64,000 nt of DNA from Paenibacillus tuaregi (GCF_900086655.1 NZ_LT575476.1:2453869-2517868), one strand, 5' to 3'; numbered from the stretch's first letter, positions 27,935 to 37,511 are shown. Made by a program: numbers and translations. Notes: generated by a model from the sequence alone, not told the origin.

Positions 27935-30184
27935 ATGAAAACGTTAGTCATCGCAGAGAAGCCGGATATGGGACGGACCATTGCCGCGGTCATTGAACCG
28001 AAGGCGAAGAATAACCGGTCTTATCTCGAGGGAGAGCAGTATATCATTACCTGGGCGATCGGGCACTTGCTGGGTCTTGCCGAGCCGGATGCTTATGATC
28101 CCAAATATAAACGATGGAACTTCGCGGATCTGCCGATTCTGCCGGAGCATTTCAAGATTGTGCCGAATCCGAAGACGAAGGATCAGCTCAAAATTATCGG
28201 GGATTTGGCCAAACGGGCGGACCGGATCGTAAATGCCTGTGATGCCGGGCGGGAAGGCCAATACATCTTCGCTTTGATCCAGCAGCAGCTTCGGTTGACC
28301 CAGCCAGTAAGAAGGCTGTGGATTTCCGATTTGACTGCGGAGAGTATAGCGAAGGGCTTTGCCGAGCTTAAGGACAGCTCGGAGTTCGCCAACCTAACTG
28401 TTGCCGCAAGGGCCCGCAGCGAGGCCGACTGGCTTGTGGGCATGAATGCCTCGAGAGCGTTCACTACCAAACATAAGGAGCTGCTGTCTGTAGGGAGGGT
28501 CCAGACTCCGGTTCTGGCTCTGATCTACGATCGGCAGAAAGAGATCGAAAGCTTTGATTCTCTCACGTATTACGAGATTAAAGCGGAATTTCATCAGGAG
28601 GACCGGGTATATTCCGGGTCCTGGCAGGGTGACCGTCTGACAGATAAGGAGAAGGCGGAGCGGATTGCGGGTAAGGTGAAGGGGAAGGAAGGCCGGATTA
28701 CTGGGTACGAGGTTAAGGATACAAAGGAGTACCCCTACAAGCTGTACGATCTGACCCTGCTTCAGCGGGAAGCTAATGCGAAATACGGGTACTCTGCGAA
28801 GAAGACGCTCGATATCGCACAGGCGCTGTATGAGAAGCATAAAGTGATCACCTATCCGCGTACCAGCTCGAACTATGTTACGGAGCAGAATATTGAGGGG
28901 ATGCACAAAGCTCTTCATATGCTGAAGTCTACAAGCTATCAGGAATTGGCTAACGGCGCCAGCCCTGGACTGGTACACAAAAATAACAAATCGGTTTGCA
29001 ATCCTGCACGTGTGGAAGATCACCATGCGATTCTTCCAACTCTAAAACGGGCCGGCTCTTTAAGCGCGGAGGAGCAGAACGTGTATGATCTTGTGATCCG
29101 GCGGTTCCTATCCCAATTCTATCCCCCAGCTGAGTACAAACAGCACACGGTGCTTACTGAAGTTGAAAGCGAGATCTTTAAGACCAATGTTAAAGAACTG
29201 CTGTCGTTAGGCTGGAAGGTGTGCCAGGGAACCGAGGAAGGCCGTAAATCCGGTTCCAAAAGCAAGAAGAAGGATGAAGAAGAGGAAGCGGAGCAGCTTG
29301 TTAGTGAACCGTTCCAGGTGGACCCGGACAAGCCTGTAGTTTGCCGTAAAGCCGAGGTAAAAGAGAAGGCGACTCAGCCTCCTAAAGCCTATACAGAAGG
29401 TACGCTTTTGAAAGCGATGGAAAGCGCGGGCAAGCAGCTGGAGAATGAAGAGCTGCGGGATGCCATGAAAGATGCCGGCTTGGGTACGCCAGCGACCCGG
29501 GCCGCCACGATCGAACGGCTCAAGAAGGTCGGCTACATTACCATGCAGGGCAAGAAAATAACGGTCACGCAAAAAGGCCGGACCGCGGTTGAACTGATCC
29601 GCCATGCTGGAGTTGAGCTGTTGACTTCGCCGGAGATGACGGGCCAGTGGGAGCGGCGTCTGCACCAAATTTCACGGGGCGAGGCAGCCGGTGAGAAATT
29701 TATGGAGAACGTCAAGAAGTTTACGGTCTCCATTATTGATAAGGTGCGCTCGCAGCCCATGGCTCCGCCTTCCCGCTTCGAAGGGGAGGCGGAGCCTGCC
29801 GGCAAAGGGCGACAGGCCGGCGCAGCCAAACGGCCAGCATCGCAAGCAGGCTCCAGGATGGCCAGTCAAACCAAAGTTACGGCCACGGCGGGAGCTTCTT
29901 CATCCGTCCGTCAACCGCTTGGACCTTGTCCGCGGGCGGGGTGCGGTGGACAGCTGATTGAAGGCAAGAAGGGGTACGGATGCACCCATTTCAAGGCGGG
30001 GTGCGGATTCGTCATCTGGAAGGAGTTCTCAGGCAAGAAGGTTTCCCAGAGTATGTTGACCGCCCTGCTTGAAAAGGGTCAAACTCAGCTTCTGACTTTC
30101 AAGGATGGAGATATGGACTACAAGGCCCGCATCAAGCTGCTGGATCATGAGACAGGGCAGCTTGCCCTGGACAAAGCGGAATAA
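27935..30184 (+). CDS. topB: DNA topoisomerase III
   Basis: Type IA topoisomerase that decatenates DNA. TOPRIM domain at the N-terminus (TLVIAEKPDMGR), the D-x-D region NACDAGREGQYIF, and the catalytic Tyr in ITYPRTSSNYV. The C-terminal part has a Lys/Glu-rich low-complexity stretch (near residue 440), a basic linker and a Cys-rich end (CPRAGCGGQ...GCTHFKAGCGF). Start chosen at the ATG 27935, after GAGAGGGGAAG; the longer frame from 27863 would run through the gltD terminator. 749 residues, slightly longer than the roughly 730 of B. subtilis TopB. Confidence 0.92.
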   Translation: MKTLVIAEKPDMGRTIAAVIEPKAKNNRSYLEGEQYIITWAIGHLLGLAEPDAYDPKYKRWNFADLPILPEHFKIVPNPKTKDQLKIIGDLAKRADRIVNACDAGREGQYIFALIQQQLRLTQPVRRLWISDLTAESIAKGFAELKDSSEFANLTVAARARSEADWLVGMNASRAFTTKHKELLSVGRVQTPVLALIYDRQKEIESFDSLTYYEIKAEFHQEDRVYSGSWQGDRLTDKEKAERIAGKVKGKEGRITGYEVKDTKEYPYKLYDLTLLQREANAKYGYSAKKTLDIAQALYEKHKVITYPRTSSNYVTEQNIEGMHKALHMLKSTSYQELANGASPGLVHKNNKSVCNPARVEDHHAILPTLKRAGSLSAEEQNVYDLVIRRFLSQFYPPAEYKQHTVLTEVESEIFKTNVKELLSLGWKVCQGTEEGRKSGSKSKKKDEEEEAEQLVSEPFQVDPDKPVVCRKAEVKEKATQPPKAYTEGTLLKAMESAGKQLENEELRDAMKDAGLGTPATRAATIERLKKVGYITMQGKKITVTQKGRTAVELIRHAGVELLTSPEMTGQWERRLHQISRGEAAGEKFMENVKKFTVSIIDKVRSQPMAPPSRFEGEAEPAGKGRQAGAAKRPASQAGSRMASQTKVTATAGASSSVRQPLGPCPRAGCGGQLIEGKKGYGCTHFKAGCGFVIWKEFSGKKVSQSMLTALLEKGQTQLLTFKDGDMDYKARIKLLDHETGQLALDKAE

Positions 30185-30188
30185 AATG

Positions 30189-30223
30189 AAACAAACGGAC
30201 CCTGCTCTAAAGGGTCCGTTTGT
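30189..30223. terminator. Bidirectional terminator overlapping the HAD gene end
   Basis: ACAAACGGACCCT (30191-30203) pairs with AGGGTCCGTTTGT (30211-30223). On the minus strand the last codons of the HAD gene (TNKRTL) form one arm, and a T-rich tail follows in both directions. Confidence 0.82.
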
Positions 30224-30980
30224 TGGTGTTTGGTTTGACGCTGATGCTTTGCGCGATAATATCGGGGACTTCTTCGAGGGAGGATACGGTGTACATCGCG
30301 GTTGAAGGTTTATTCTTAAGCTCAACGACGTTGTAGGCCCACTCATTCGGAAGTTTGATATAGATCGTATTAATTCCAGCGGCTAGAGCGGGAATAATAT
30401 CCGTCCGCAAACTGTTGCCAATCATCCAGGTATTGTCTCTGTCGAAATGGCGGGAGGACAGAATTTGCTCCAAGGCCTCCTGGTTTTTGTGCTGGCGGAT
30501 ATAAATCCGCTCCTGGAAATAAGCAGCCAGCTTCATTTGCTCGATCTTCCGCTGTTGGATCGCCTGCTCCCCGCCTGTATACAAGATCAGCTCGTGTCCT
30601 TGGCGGGTCAACACTTCCAAGGTCTCCACCATGCCTGGATAGGGTTCAATCTCTTGCTCATATACGCTCAGCCCAAGCTCCATCAGGTGGTTCTCCTCAG
30701 CAAGCTGAATGGGACGGCCGATTAATCTGGAGAAGTAGTGATAGGTCTCAATCAACGACAGAGGAAAGTGTTTGCTGGCAAATCCGGATTTCAGGACACC
30801 AGCCACATCAATCTCAATCTGCTTGTCCCGGATCTCTTTCCCGGTCAGGCGGTATTCCTGGAACCAATCCAGCATGATGTCGGTAAATCTGCTCAAAATC
30901 ATTTCAAAATATTTGTTGCAGTGAATGAGGGTATCATCCATGTCAAAAATAATGTGCTGTCTTAACGTATAAGCGCTCAA
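30207..30980 (-). CDS. HAD-superfamily hydrolase
   Basis: Predicted cytoplasmic phosphatase of 257 residues. Motif I DMDDTLIH (nucleophile Asp), motif II Thr/Ser in LILYTGG, a conserved Lys region, and motif IV in MIGNSLRTDIIPA. A helical cap of about 80 residues follows motif I. TTG start after AGAGAGGAG. The substrate cannot be told. It lies 59 bases downstream of the ArsR-like gene on the same strand and is probably co-transcribed with it. Confidence 0.82.
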   Translation of the reverse strand: MSAYTLRQHIIFDMDDTLIHCNKYFEMILSRFTDIMLDWFQEYRLTGKEIRDKQIEIDVAGVLKSGFASKHFPLSLIETYHYFSRLIGRPIQLAEENHLMELGLSVYEQEIEPYPGMVETLEVLTRQGHELILYTGGEQAIQQRKIEQMKLAAYFQERIYIRQHKNQEALEQILSSRHFDRDNTWMIGNSLRTDIIPALAAGINTIYIKLPNEWAYNVVELKNKPSTAMYTVSSLEEVPDIIAQSISVKPNTNKRTL

Positions 30981-31039
30981 AGCAGGGTGCTCCTCTCTTA
31001 TGTAGATCTGATCTGCTTATTATATCAAGCTTAGCCGCG

Positions 31040-31957
31040 TTATATTTGGATGTAGGATTCCAGGAAAATCTGCAGCTCCGATATCCCATCGGGCCGGAGA
31101 CAGAACTTCTCCTGATTATTTCCACCAAGATGAACCTGTAGAAGACCGGCTATTCTCAGCTGTCTTAAATGAACCATCAAATTCTCTTCCGACTCATTCA
31201 GAAACAGCTGTATCTCCGAGAGCGTCTTGGGCTCATTCGCCAGGTAACGAAGCAGACGAAGCCGTTCTGGCGCGGCTAATGCCCGGGTAAGACGCAGCAG
31301 GACGTTAGGTGCCTCATTTGGGTCCTCCAGCGGCAAATCCACAGGGTACTGAATCAGCAGCATATTGTTATAGAAGCAATACGTGTTGATGGGACGCAAG
31401 TGGATAATGGGAAGCAGGATAACCTGCTCAATTGGCAGCTCCTGAGGCACCACCAATCCGCCGGATGCATAATCGATCAGGCTTTCGGCTTCCATTTTAT
31501 CAAGCAGCGTAAGTTTCTCAGCAGCGTCCTCTTCAAGAAGAGGAACGTATAGCGGTTCAATATCCTTAAAATAAACGTCATACCAGATATGAAGCAGGGG
31601 GACATAATTGTTGCGGATTAATGCTGATTTCTCGGGTGTTAGCCCTGGTATGTATTGTATGATCCTGCCGCACAACTGCTCTGGGCTGGATAGTTCCAGA
31701 TCTTTGAGGAAGTCCAGGATTTCGTTGTTCCGACCGCGCTCCACCGCCCATGCGTACAGCACGTCATAATCATCAAATGGCCAGGAAGCCGCCTCTGCAA
31801 ATGCAGCCCGGGTAGCTTCGTCAAGCCGTGATTCAATGGTGCTTATCCATTCCGGTCCCATATCCATATTACTTGTCCATTTGCGGACGACATGAACCAG
31901 GAAGCTTCCAAGCAGTTCGTAGACTGGAGATACGTCTACTTTTACATTATAAGCCAT
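31040..31957 (-). CDS. ArsR-like winged-helix regulator with large N-terminal domain
   Basis: 305 residues. The C-terminal part (about 225-300) is an ArsR/SmtB-type winged helix: LAAPERLRLLRYLANEPKTL, then a recognition-helix stretch ENLMVHLRQLRIAGLL. The first 200 residues form an unassigned, mostly alpha-helical domain, as in the DUF5937-type ArsR relatives. No metal-binding Cys motif is visible, so the signal is not a classical metal. RBS GGGGAGGTT before the ATG. Divergent from the ATPase operon at 32134, which it might control. Confidence 0.75.
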   Translation of the reverse strand: MAYNVKVDVSPVYELLGSFLVHVVRKWTSNMDMGPEWISTIESRLDEATRAAFAEAASWPFDDYDVLYAWAVERGRNNEILDFLKDLELSSPEQLCGRIIQYIPGLTPEKSALIRNNYVPLLHIWYDVYFKDIEPLYVPLLEEDAAEKLTLLDKMEAESLIDYASGGLVVPQELPIEQVILLPIIHLRPINTYCFYNNMLLIQYPVDLPLEDPNEAPNVLLRLTRALAAPERLRLLRYLANEPKTLSEIQLFLNESEENLMVHLRQLRIAGLLQVHLGGNNQEKFCLRPDGISELQIFLESYIQI

Positions 31958-32066
31958 GTGAAAGGTAACCTCCCCAAATTGCTTTCTTTATCCATTATCC
32001 CCCTTGCGCCTGTGAGTTGTCCACTATAAACAATTGACCACCTGATTATTACCGCAGTTGCGATGC

Positions 32067-32095
32067 TTTCAAACAAGATAGAGATAAGATAGAAT
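32067..32095 (+). promoter_or_regulatory. Possible promoter of the ATPase/lipoprotein/two-component operon
   Basis: TTTCAA (32067-32072), 17-base spacer, TAGAAT (32090-32095). Weak match, positioned about 40 bases before the start codon. Confidence 0.35.
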
Positions 32096-32133
32096 AAAGA
32101 ATAGAGATTTAGGGGGATAAAGGAGAGCTGGGC

Positions 32134-32859
32134 ATGATTGAAGTCAGTCAGTTGAACATCACTGTGGGTGCAGAGAAGAAGAAGATTTTGGAGGATATTA
32201 ATCTGCAGTTTGAGCAAGGGGAAATGATCGGGGTAGTGGGTCCAAGCGGAAGCGGAAAAAGTACCCTTCTGCGCAGTCTTGCCCTGCGGATGCCCTGGAA
32301 TTCAGGCAAATATGTGTTTGATGGCAAGGAGATCATTAAGTCTGGGGGAAGAGGCTCATCTAAGTTCCGGTCCAAATTTGCATATCTGGAACAGAACCCT
32401 GAGCTGAACATTCAGAAAACGGCATTGAAGAATGTGATAATTGGTCAGGCCGGCCAGACGCCACTGATCCGGAGGGTGACTGGTATGATTCGTTCGGATG
32501 ATTACATGGGGGCCATGGATGAGCTGGAAAAATTCGGACTTCTGGATAAAGCGCACGTCAAAGCAGGCAAATTAAGTGGAGGCGAGCGGCAGCGGGTCGC
32601 CATTTGCCGGGCGCTCGTGCACGGGGCGAACCTGATCGCCGCGGATGAACCAGTAATTGGTTTAGATAAATTCGCAACTGAAAAGGTGCTTGATACGTTA
32701 AAGAATTTATGTAAGGAAGAAAAGGCAACGGTAATTACCGTTCTTCCACTGGAGCTTGCGGAGAAATACTGTACAAGGCTCTGGGGACTAAATCAAGGAC
32801 GGCTGCAGTGGGATGTGACAGGGAGAAGACTGACCCAGGAAGAGAAGCAGCTGATATAG
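32134..32859 (+). CDS. PhnC-like ABC ATPase with degenerate H-loop
   Basis: 241-residue ABC ATPase. Walker A GPSGSGKS (36-43), Q-loop in YLEQNPELN, signature LSGGERQ (147-153), Walker B NLIAADEP (Asp171, Glu172). The switch His expected after ITVL is replaced by Pro205 with a small deletion (ITVLPLELAE), which should weaken hydrolysis. Closest in feel to phosphonate-type PhnC. No permease gene is nearby; the next gene codes for a lipoprotein two bases later, then a response regulator and a kinase. RBS AAAGGAGAG. Role unknown; a sensory or regulatory ATPase is possible. Confidence 0.75.
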   Translation: MIEVSQLNITVGAEKKKILEDINLQFEQGEMIGVVGPSGSGKSTLLRSLALRMPWNSGKYVFDGKEIIKSGGRGSSKFRSKFAYLEQNPELNIQKTALKNVIIGQAGQTPLIRRVTGMIRSDDYMGAMDELEKFGLLDKAHVKAGKLSGGERQRVAICRALVHGANLIAADEPVIGLDKFATEKVLDTLKNLCKEEKATVITVLPLELAEKYCTRLWGLNQGRLQWDVTGRRLTQEEKQLI

Positions 32860-32860
32860 G

Positions 32861-34147
32861 ATGAAAAGAGTGATTGGGTTGGTGAATGCAAGGTGGATAT
32901 TTATCGCAGTAGGATGTTTATGTCTTGCTGTGTTAAGCGGCTGTGATCTTATTACCGATCCCAAATTGTTAATGAAGCCCCCTGAACTGTTATCGAGTCA
33001 GCAGTCATTGAGGAGTGCGGTGGATGCCTATACTCCGCAGGAGATGAGGCTGCAGACGAGGGACGGGAATTCGATCAGCTCGATTCAGACGGCAGATCTT
33101 AACAATGACGGCAATTTGGAAGCAGTTGTATTTTTTGAAAGTTTGAAAGGGGACCGCAACGCACAGGGCATGATTCTTGAAGAAGAGGGTAATGCGTGGG
33201 TTGTCAAACAGAAATTCGAGGCGGCAGGCAAGAATCTGTTGTCTCTGGAGTATAAGGATCTTAACCATGACGGGAAGAAGGAGATCATAGCTGCCTTCGG
33301 GGTGGTAGATCCAACGGACCCGAACACACTTGCTGTTTATGCGTATAACGGAGGCCAGGTGGAGAAGATTCTGCAGGCTCCTTACACCATTTACTTGTTG
33401 GATGACTTGAACAATGATGATCTCGTCGAACTGACCACAGTTGCTTTTAAGCAAAATGATTACAATACGGTGACCTGTTATCAGATCAAGGCTAACAATC
33501 AAGCCGAGCCGTTGGACCAGCTTGAATTAGGCAACAACATCAACGGATATTTGAATGCGATAGCCGGTAAGGTCACGAAGAACAAGCACGGGATTATATT
33601 GGATGCTTCGTATTTGACGCATTCCGCTTATTCCACTCTGATTGTGTTAAATAATAACAAGCTTGTGAATGTCATCGATCAGGATGACAACCTGAACGAT
33701 ATGCCTATCCGCAGCTCGGACGTTAATGACGACGATATTCTGGAGATGGGAAGGCTTCGTGTCCCTCCCGGGTGGGAGAAGGTCATCCTTGATAAACCTC
33801 CGCGTTTTCTGGATTATTATCAATGGGATGAGACCGTACCTTCGGAAGATCTCAAGAACATGAAGTTAATTAAGGAGCAGTACCTCGATCCTGAGGGGCG
33901 GTTTGTGTTTAATTTCCCGGATGATCTCAAGAACAAGATTACGCTGGACCCGAATTCCGTTATGGACCAATATTTGCGGTTTGTGAAGTTGAGTGATAAC
34001 GAGCAGGTTGCGGAGATCAAATTCATACCGGCATCTCAGTGGGAAAGCTCTAAGAACGAATGGTCCATGCTGAAGCGCGATAACGACCAGATTATTGCGT
34101 ACAAGACGAATTATGGCTCAGATATGATCAAGAAAAATATAAGATAG
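32861..34147 (+). CDS. Lipoprotein with Asp-rich DxNxDG repeats
   Basis: 428-residue surface lipoprotein: lipobox LSGC at residues 26-29 after a hydrophobic segment, so anchored to the outer face of the membrane. Three or more repeats with calcium-binding-like loops are visible (DLNNDGNLEAV, DLNHDGKKEII, DLNNDDLVEL, and DVNDDDILEM), as in FG-GAP/VCBS or integrin-like beta-propellers. The C-terminal third is different and may be a separate domain. It sits between an ATPase and a two-component system, so it may serve as a sensor or signal partner. Confidence 0.75.
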   Translation: MKRVIGLVNARWIFIAVGCLCLAVLSGCDLITDPKLLMKPPELLSSQQSLRSAVDAYTPQEMRLQTRDGNSISSIQTADLNNDGNLEAVVFFESLKGDRNAQGMILEEEGNAWVVKQKFEAAGKNLLSLEYKDLNHDGKKEIIAAFGVVDPTDPNTLAVYAYNGGQVEKILQAPYTIYLLDDLNNDDLVELTTVAFKQNDYNTVTCYQIKANNQAEPLDQLELGNNINGYLNAIAGKVTKNKHGIILDASYLTHSAYSTLIVLNNNKLVNVIDQDDNLNDMPIRSSDVNDDDILEMGRLRVPPGWEKVILDKPPRFLDYYQWDETVPSEDLKNMKLIKEQYLDPEGRFVFNFPDDLKNKITLDPNSVMDQYLRFVKLSDNEQVAEIKFIPASQWESSKNEWSMLKRDNDQIIAYKTNYGSDMIKKNIR

Positions 34148-34177
34148 TGATTTGTTTCTATATAGAGAGGATGTTAT

Positions 34178-34879
34178 GTGTTGAGTAAAGTACTTATTCT
34201 GGAGGATGAGGAGTCCATCCGCAGCTTTATTGTCATCAATCTGAAACGCAACGGATTTGAAGTATTGGAAGCGGCCGACGGCCATGAAGCCTTGAGCAAG
34301 CTGACCAGCGTTCCGGACATCGATATTGCACTTCTTGACGTGATGGTGCCGGGCATCGACGGTTTCGAAGTCTGCCGGCGCATCCGGGAGACGAATGAGA
34401 GGATCGGCATCATTTTCCTCACAGCCAAGGTTCAGGAGCAGGATAAAGTGTATGCCTTGTCCGTAGGGGCGGACGACCATGTCAGCAAGCCCTTTAGTCC
34501 TACGGAGCTGATCGCCCGTATTCATTCCCTGCTCCGGCGGGTTAATGTATATAGAGAGACCAGTGCCAAGGTATCTTTCACCTCTGGTCCTTTCACGCTG
34601 GATCTGATTACCAAGCAGTTTAAGAAGGATGGTACCATGATTGAGCTGACTCCAACGGAGTTCTCGCTCATTCAATATTTCCTGGAGAAGGAGAACACCC
34701 CTCTTAGCAGGGATCAGCTTCTGGATCATGTATGGGGCAAGGAGTATATGGGAGATCCTAAGATTGTAGATGTGAACATCCGGAGAATCCGGCAAAAGAT
34801 TGAGACGAACCCGTCTGATCCGGCCTATTTGCAGACGGTTTGGGGACACGGCTATAAGTGGAAGGGCGAGGGTCAATGA
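34178..34879 (+). CDS. OmpR/PhoB-type response regulator
   Basis: Receiver with the acidic pair EDEE, phosphoacceptor in ALLDVMVPGIDGF, Thr in IFLTAK and Lys in VSKPFSP, followed by a winged helix (about 130-233, ending TVWGHGYKW). All key residues are intact, unlike the regulator at 15389. GTG start at 34178, seven bases after AGAGAGG. It overlaps the kinase gene by four bases (ATGA). Confidence 0.92.
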   Translation: MLSKVLILEDEESIRSFIVINLKRNGFEVLEAADGHEALSKLTSVPDIDIALLDVMVPGIDGFEVCRRIRETNERIGIIFLTAKVQEQDKVYALSVGADDHVSKPFSPTELIARIHSLLRRVNVYRETSAKVSFTSGPFTLDLITKQFKKDGTMIELTPTEFSLIQYFLEKENTPLSRDQLLDHVWGKEYMGDPKIVDVNIRRIRQKIETNPSDPAYLQTVWGHGYKWKGEGQ

Positions 34880-36312
34880 TCAGCAAAGGGATCGGTCGTC
34901 AGATCGTTCTTCACTATTTTATCGTAGTATTTATGACCCTTCTATTGGTCGAAATTATCTTCATGTTTGCCATCCGGACTTATTATTATGATAGTGTGTA
35001 CAGCCATATTGCCAATCATGCCGCAATGGTAACGGACAATTATAACAATACCAATACGGAGAATACGGAAAGTGAGAACCTTAAGTATTACCGGGATATC
35101 CTGAACCGGTTTGCCTTGGCTAGTACGGAGCTCCAGGTCCTTAACCGCAAAGGTGACGTCTTGATCACCAACAGCTCTTTCCAGCCGGATCAGCCGGTTC
35201 AGACCAGTGACTTAACCCAAGCGCTGACGAATAACATTGGCAAATGGATTGGCCGTGAACCGGGGACCGGAGAAATGGTTATGGCTGTATCGAGTCCCAT
35301 ACAGGTGATGGGGGAGAACAAATATGTCATAAGATATATCACATCCATGGAGCCGATTAACTCCAAGCTATTGAATATTACCCTGCTTGCGGCATTGGTT
35401 GGTGTGGTGATTCTTGCGGTAGTTCTGCTGTTCAGCATGGGACTTGCCAATTCGATCGTTAAGCCGATCAATAACATCAGGGCGGTATCCGCTCAGCTGG
35501 CGCGTGGTAAATTCGATGTCCGCGTTAAGGGTGAATATAAATATGAGCTTGGCGAGCTCGCCAGCACGCTGAACTATATGGCCCAGGAGATCGTGCGCGG
35601 CAATCAGATAAAGGATGATTTCATCTCATCGATCTCGCATGAGCTCAGGACTCCGCTAACGGGGATTAAGGGTTGGAGTGAGACGCTGACTTCGGGGGGC
35701 TTCGATCCGGAGGAGACGAAGATTGGGATGCAGATTATCGCGAAAGAGACGGACCGGCTGATTGGGCTTGTAGAGGAAATGCTGGATTTCTCGAAGCTTC
35801 AACAGAATGAAATGAAGCTGGTCATCGGCCATGTTAACCTGAAGGAGATTCTTCAGGAGACGATGCTGAATGTCTGGGCTAAGGCTGAACAGAAGCGTAT
35901 TAAGATTAAGCTGGATGAACATACCGAGAAGACAGTCATGGTCTTAGGCGATGGTAACCGGCTCAAGCAGGTGTTTCTGAACCTGGTGGATAACGCTATT
36001 AAGTTCTCTACGGAGGAGTCCTGGATTCATCTGGATATCAGCGTTAAGGACGAATGGGCGGTTGTTGAGGTTATTGATAGTGGAATCGGGATTAGTGAGG
36101 AACATTTGCGCCGCGTGAAGGACCGTTTCTTCCAGGTTAACCATCAAGGTGGGGGAACAGGCCTGGGACTTGCGATAAGTCAACAGCTGGTCGAGCTGCA
36201 TAACGGGGACATGGAGATGCGCAGTGAACTTGGAGTCGGAACCACGGTGAGTGTACGGCTGCCGCTGCTGGATGAATTAAATAAGGAAGAGGATGAGCTA
36301 TCCGTTATGTAA
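34876..36312 (+). CDS. Membrane sensor histidine kinase
   Basis: 478 residues: transmembrane segment about 11-33, an extracytoplasmic domain of about 130 residues, second segment about 168-195, HAMP linker, HisKA with SSISHELRTPLTG, then HATPase_c with N-box NLVDNAIKF, DSGIGIS and GGGTGLGLA. Classical PhoR/WalK-like layout without a PAS domain. The ATG at 34876 is within the regulator stop; the GTG at 34858 is less likely. Partner of the regulator at 34178; the adjacent lipoprotein faces the same compartment as its sensor domain. Confidence 0.93.
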   Translation: MISKGIGRQIVLHYFIVVFMTLLLVEIIFMFAIRTYYYDSVYSHIANHAAMVTDNYNNTNTENTESENLKYYRDILNRFALASTELQVLNRKGDVLITNSSFQPDQPVQTSDLTQALTNNIGKWIGREPGTGEMVMAVSSPIQVMGENKYVIRYITSMEPINSKLLNITLLAALVGVVILAVVLLFSMGLANSIVKPINNIRAVSAQLARGKFDVRVKGEYKYELGELASTLNYMAQEIVRGNQIKDDFISSISHELRTPLTGIKGWSETLTSGGFDPEETKIGMQIIAKETDRLIGLVEEMLDFSKLQQNEMKLVIGHVNLKEILQETMLNVWAKAEQKRIKIKLDEHTEKTVMVLGDGNRLKQVFLNLVDNAIKFSTEESWIHLDISVKDEWAVVEVIDSGIGISEEHLRRVKDRFFQVNHQGGGTGLGLAISQQLVELHNGDMEMRSELGVGTTVSVRLPLLDELNKEEDELSVM

Positions 36313-36345
36313 TGTGTACGATTCGGGAGAAGAGGATGATCTGTC

Positions 36346-37440
36346 ATGAGCAAGCCTACAGGAGTGCTGAAACTGCCAGACCAACAGTTCGATATTCACC
36401 TGGCAGAACGAGAAGACGCTGATCTGATTTGCCAAATGTTGATTGAAGCCGCAGAATGGATGATCTCGCAAGGTATTTATCAATGGACACCCGAACAATT
36501 TACAATGGAAGAGATATTGTCTTATTTCGAGTATAGGGAAATCTATATCGTATACGCTCAGACTCAGCCTGCAGCCATGTTTACATTACAGCAGAGCGAC
36601 CCCGATTATTGGGGAATGCGAAATTCCAGAGGATACAACTATTTGCACCGCCTTACAGTGAGACGGGCCTATAGCAGTGGGGGCCTTGGCGCCCGTATTG
36701 TGGAGTGGGCCTCGAACCGTACGCGTGAGAATGGCGGCAAGGGTCTGCGCCTCGACTGTTTAGCCCAGAACTTGAAGCTGAACAGCTTCTATCAACGCCT
36801 GGGCTTCCGCTACATGGGGACCGCCCTGAAGAATGGACGTGAATATAATCTGTATGAGCAGTGGGAATTCAGGGCTCCAGTACGGGACCCCGATCTGGTG
36901 GACTTTGTATATTTCAATGACCGGGATTTCCACCTGCTTCAGCGGTGGTCGGCTTCCGAAGCTTTTCAGCTGCAGTGGGCGGGAGGGAACTGGTCGTATC
37001 CATTGACAGAAGAAGACATGCGCACTTATATGGAAGGCGCAAATCTTCCCTGGAAATCAGATAAGCTGATCTTCAAAGTCATACACAGGGACAGCGGGGA
37101 GAGTATCGGTCATATCAGCTTATCACAGATTGACCGGAGGAACCGGTCCGCACGGATCAGCCGGGTCATTCTTGGAGATCCGGATTACCGGGGACGGGGA
37201 ATTGGCAAGGCGATGATTGTGGAAATGTTGAGGATTGGATTTCAGGCACTGAATTTGCACCGGATTACGCTGGGGGTATTTGATTTTAACAAGCCGGCTA
37301 TCCAGCTGTACCTGTCTGCAGGATTCAGAAAGGAAGGCCTGATGCGGGAGAAAACTCTTTACCGCAATGAGTACTGGAGTATGCTCGAAATGAGCATGCT
37401 TCGCAGGGAATGGGAGGAGCTGTACCAGGAAGAACCGTAA
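36346..37440 (+). CDS. Tandem GNAT acetyltransferase (two domains)
   Basis: 364 residues with two GNAT folds. The first (about 15-175) has an RRAYSSGGLGARIVEWA acetyl-CoA loop; the second (about 180-355) is RimJ/RimL-like with the loop DPDYRGRGIGKAMI and the NKPAIQLYLSAGFRKEG motif. The second domain has the better-preserved CoA signature (R-G-x-G-I-G). Substrates unknown; protein or small-molecule N-acetylation is possible. RBS GAAGAGGATG. Confidence 0.83.
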   Translation: MSKPTGVLKLPDQQFDIHLAEREDADLICQMLIEAAEWMISQGIYQWTPEQFTMEEILSYFEYREIYIVYAQTQPAAMFTLQQSDPDYWGMRNSRGYNYLHRLTVRRAYSSGGLGARIVEWASNRTRENGGKGLRLDCLAQNLKLNSFYQRLGFRYMGTALKNGREYNLYEQWEFRAPVRDPDLVDFVYFNDRDFHLLQRWSASEAFQLQWAGGNWSYPLTEEDMRTYMEGANLPWKSDKLIFKVIHRDSGESIGHISLSQIDRRNRSARISRVILGDPDYRGRGIGKAMIVEMLRIGFQALNLHRITLGVFDFNKPAIQLYLSAGFRKEGLMREKTLYRNEYWSMLEMSMLRREWEELYQEEP

Positions 37441-37465
37441 GCTCCGATGAATCAATGTTATCCTC

Positions 37466-37511
37466 AACACACAAAAGAAGCGGATCTGCGGATCCGCTTC
37501 TTTTGTGTGTT
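37466..37511. terminator. Long perfect hairpin terminator
   Basis: A 21-bp perfect stem from 37466 to 37486 and 37491 to 37511 with a TGCG loop, T-rich at one side. It ends the plus-strand GNAT gene. Confidence 0.82.
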
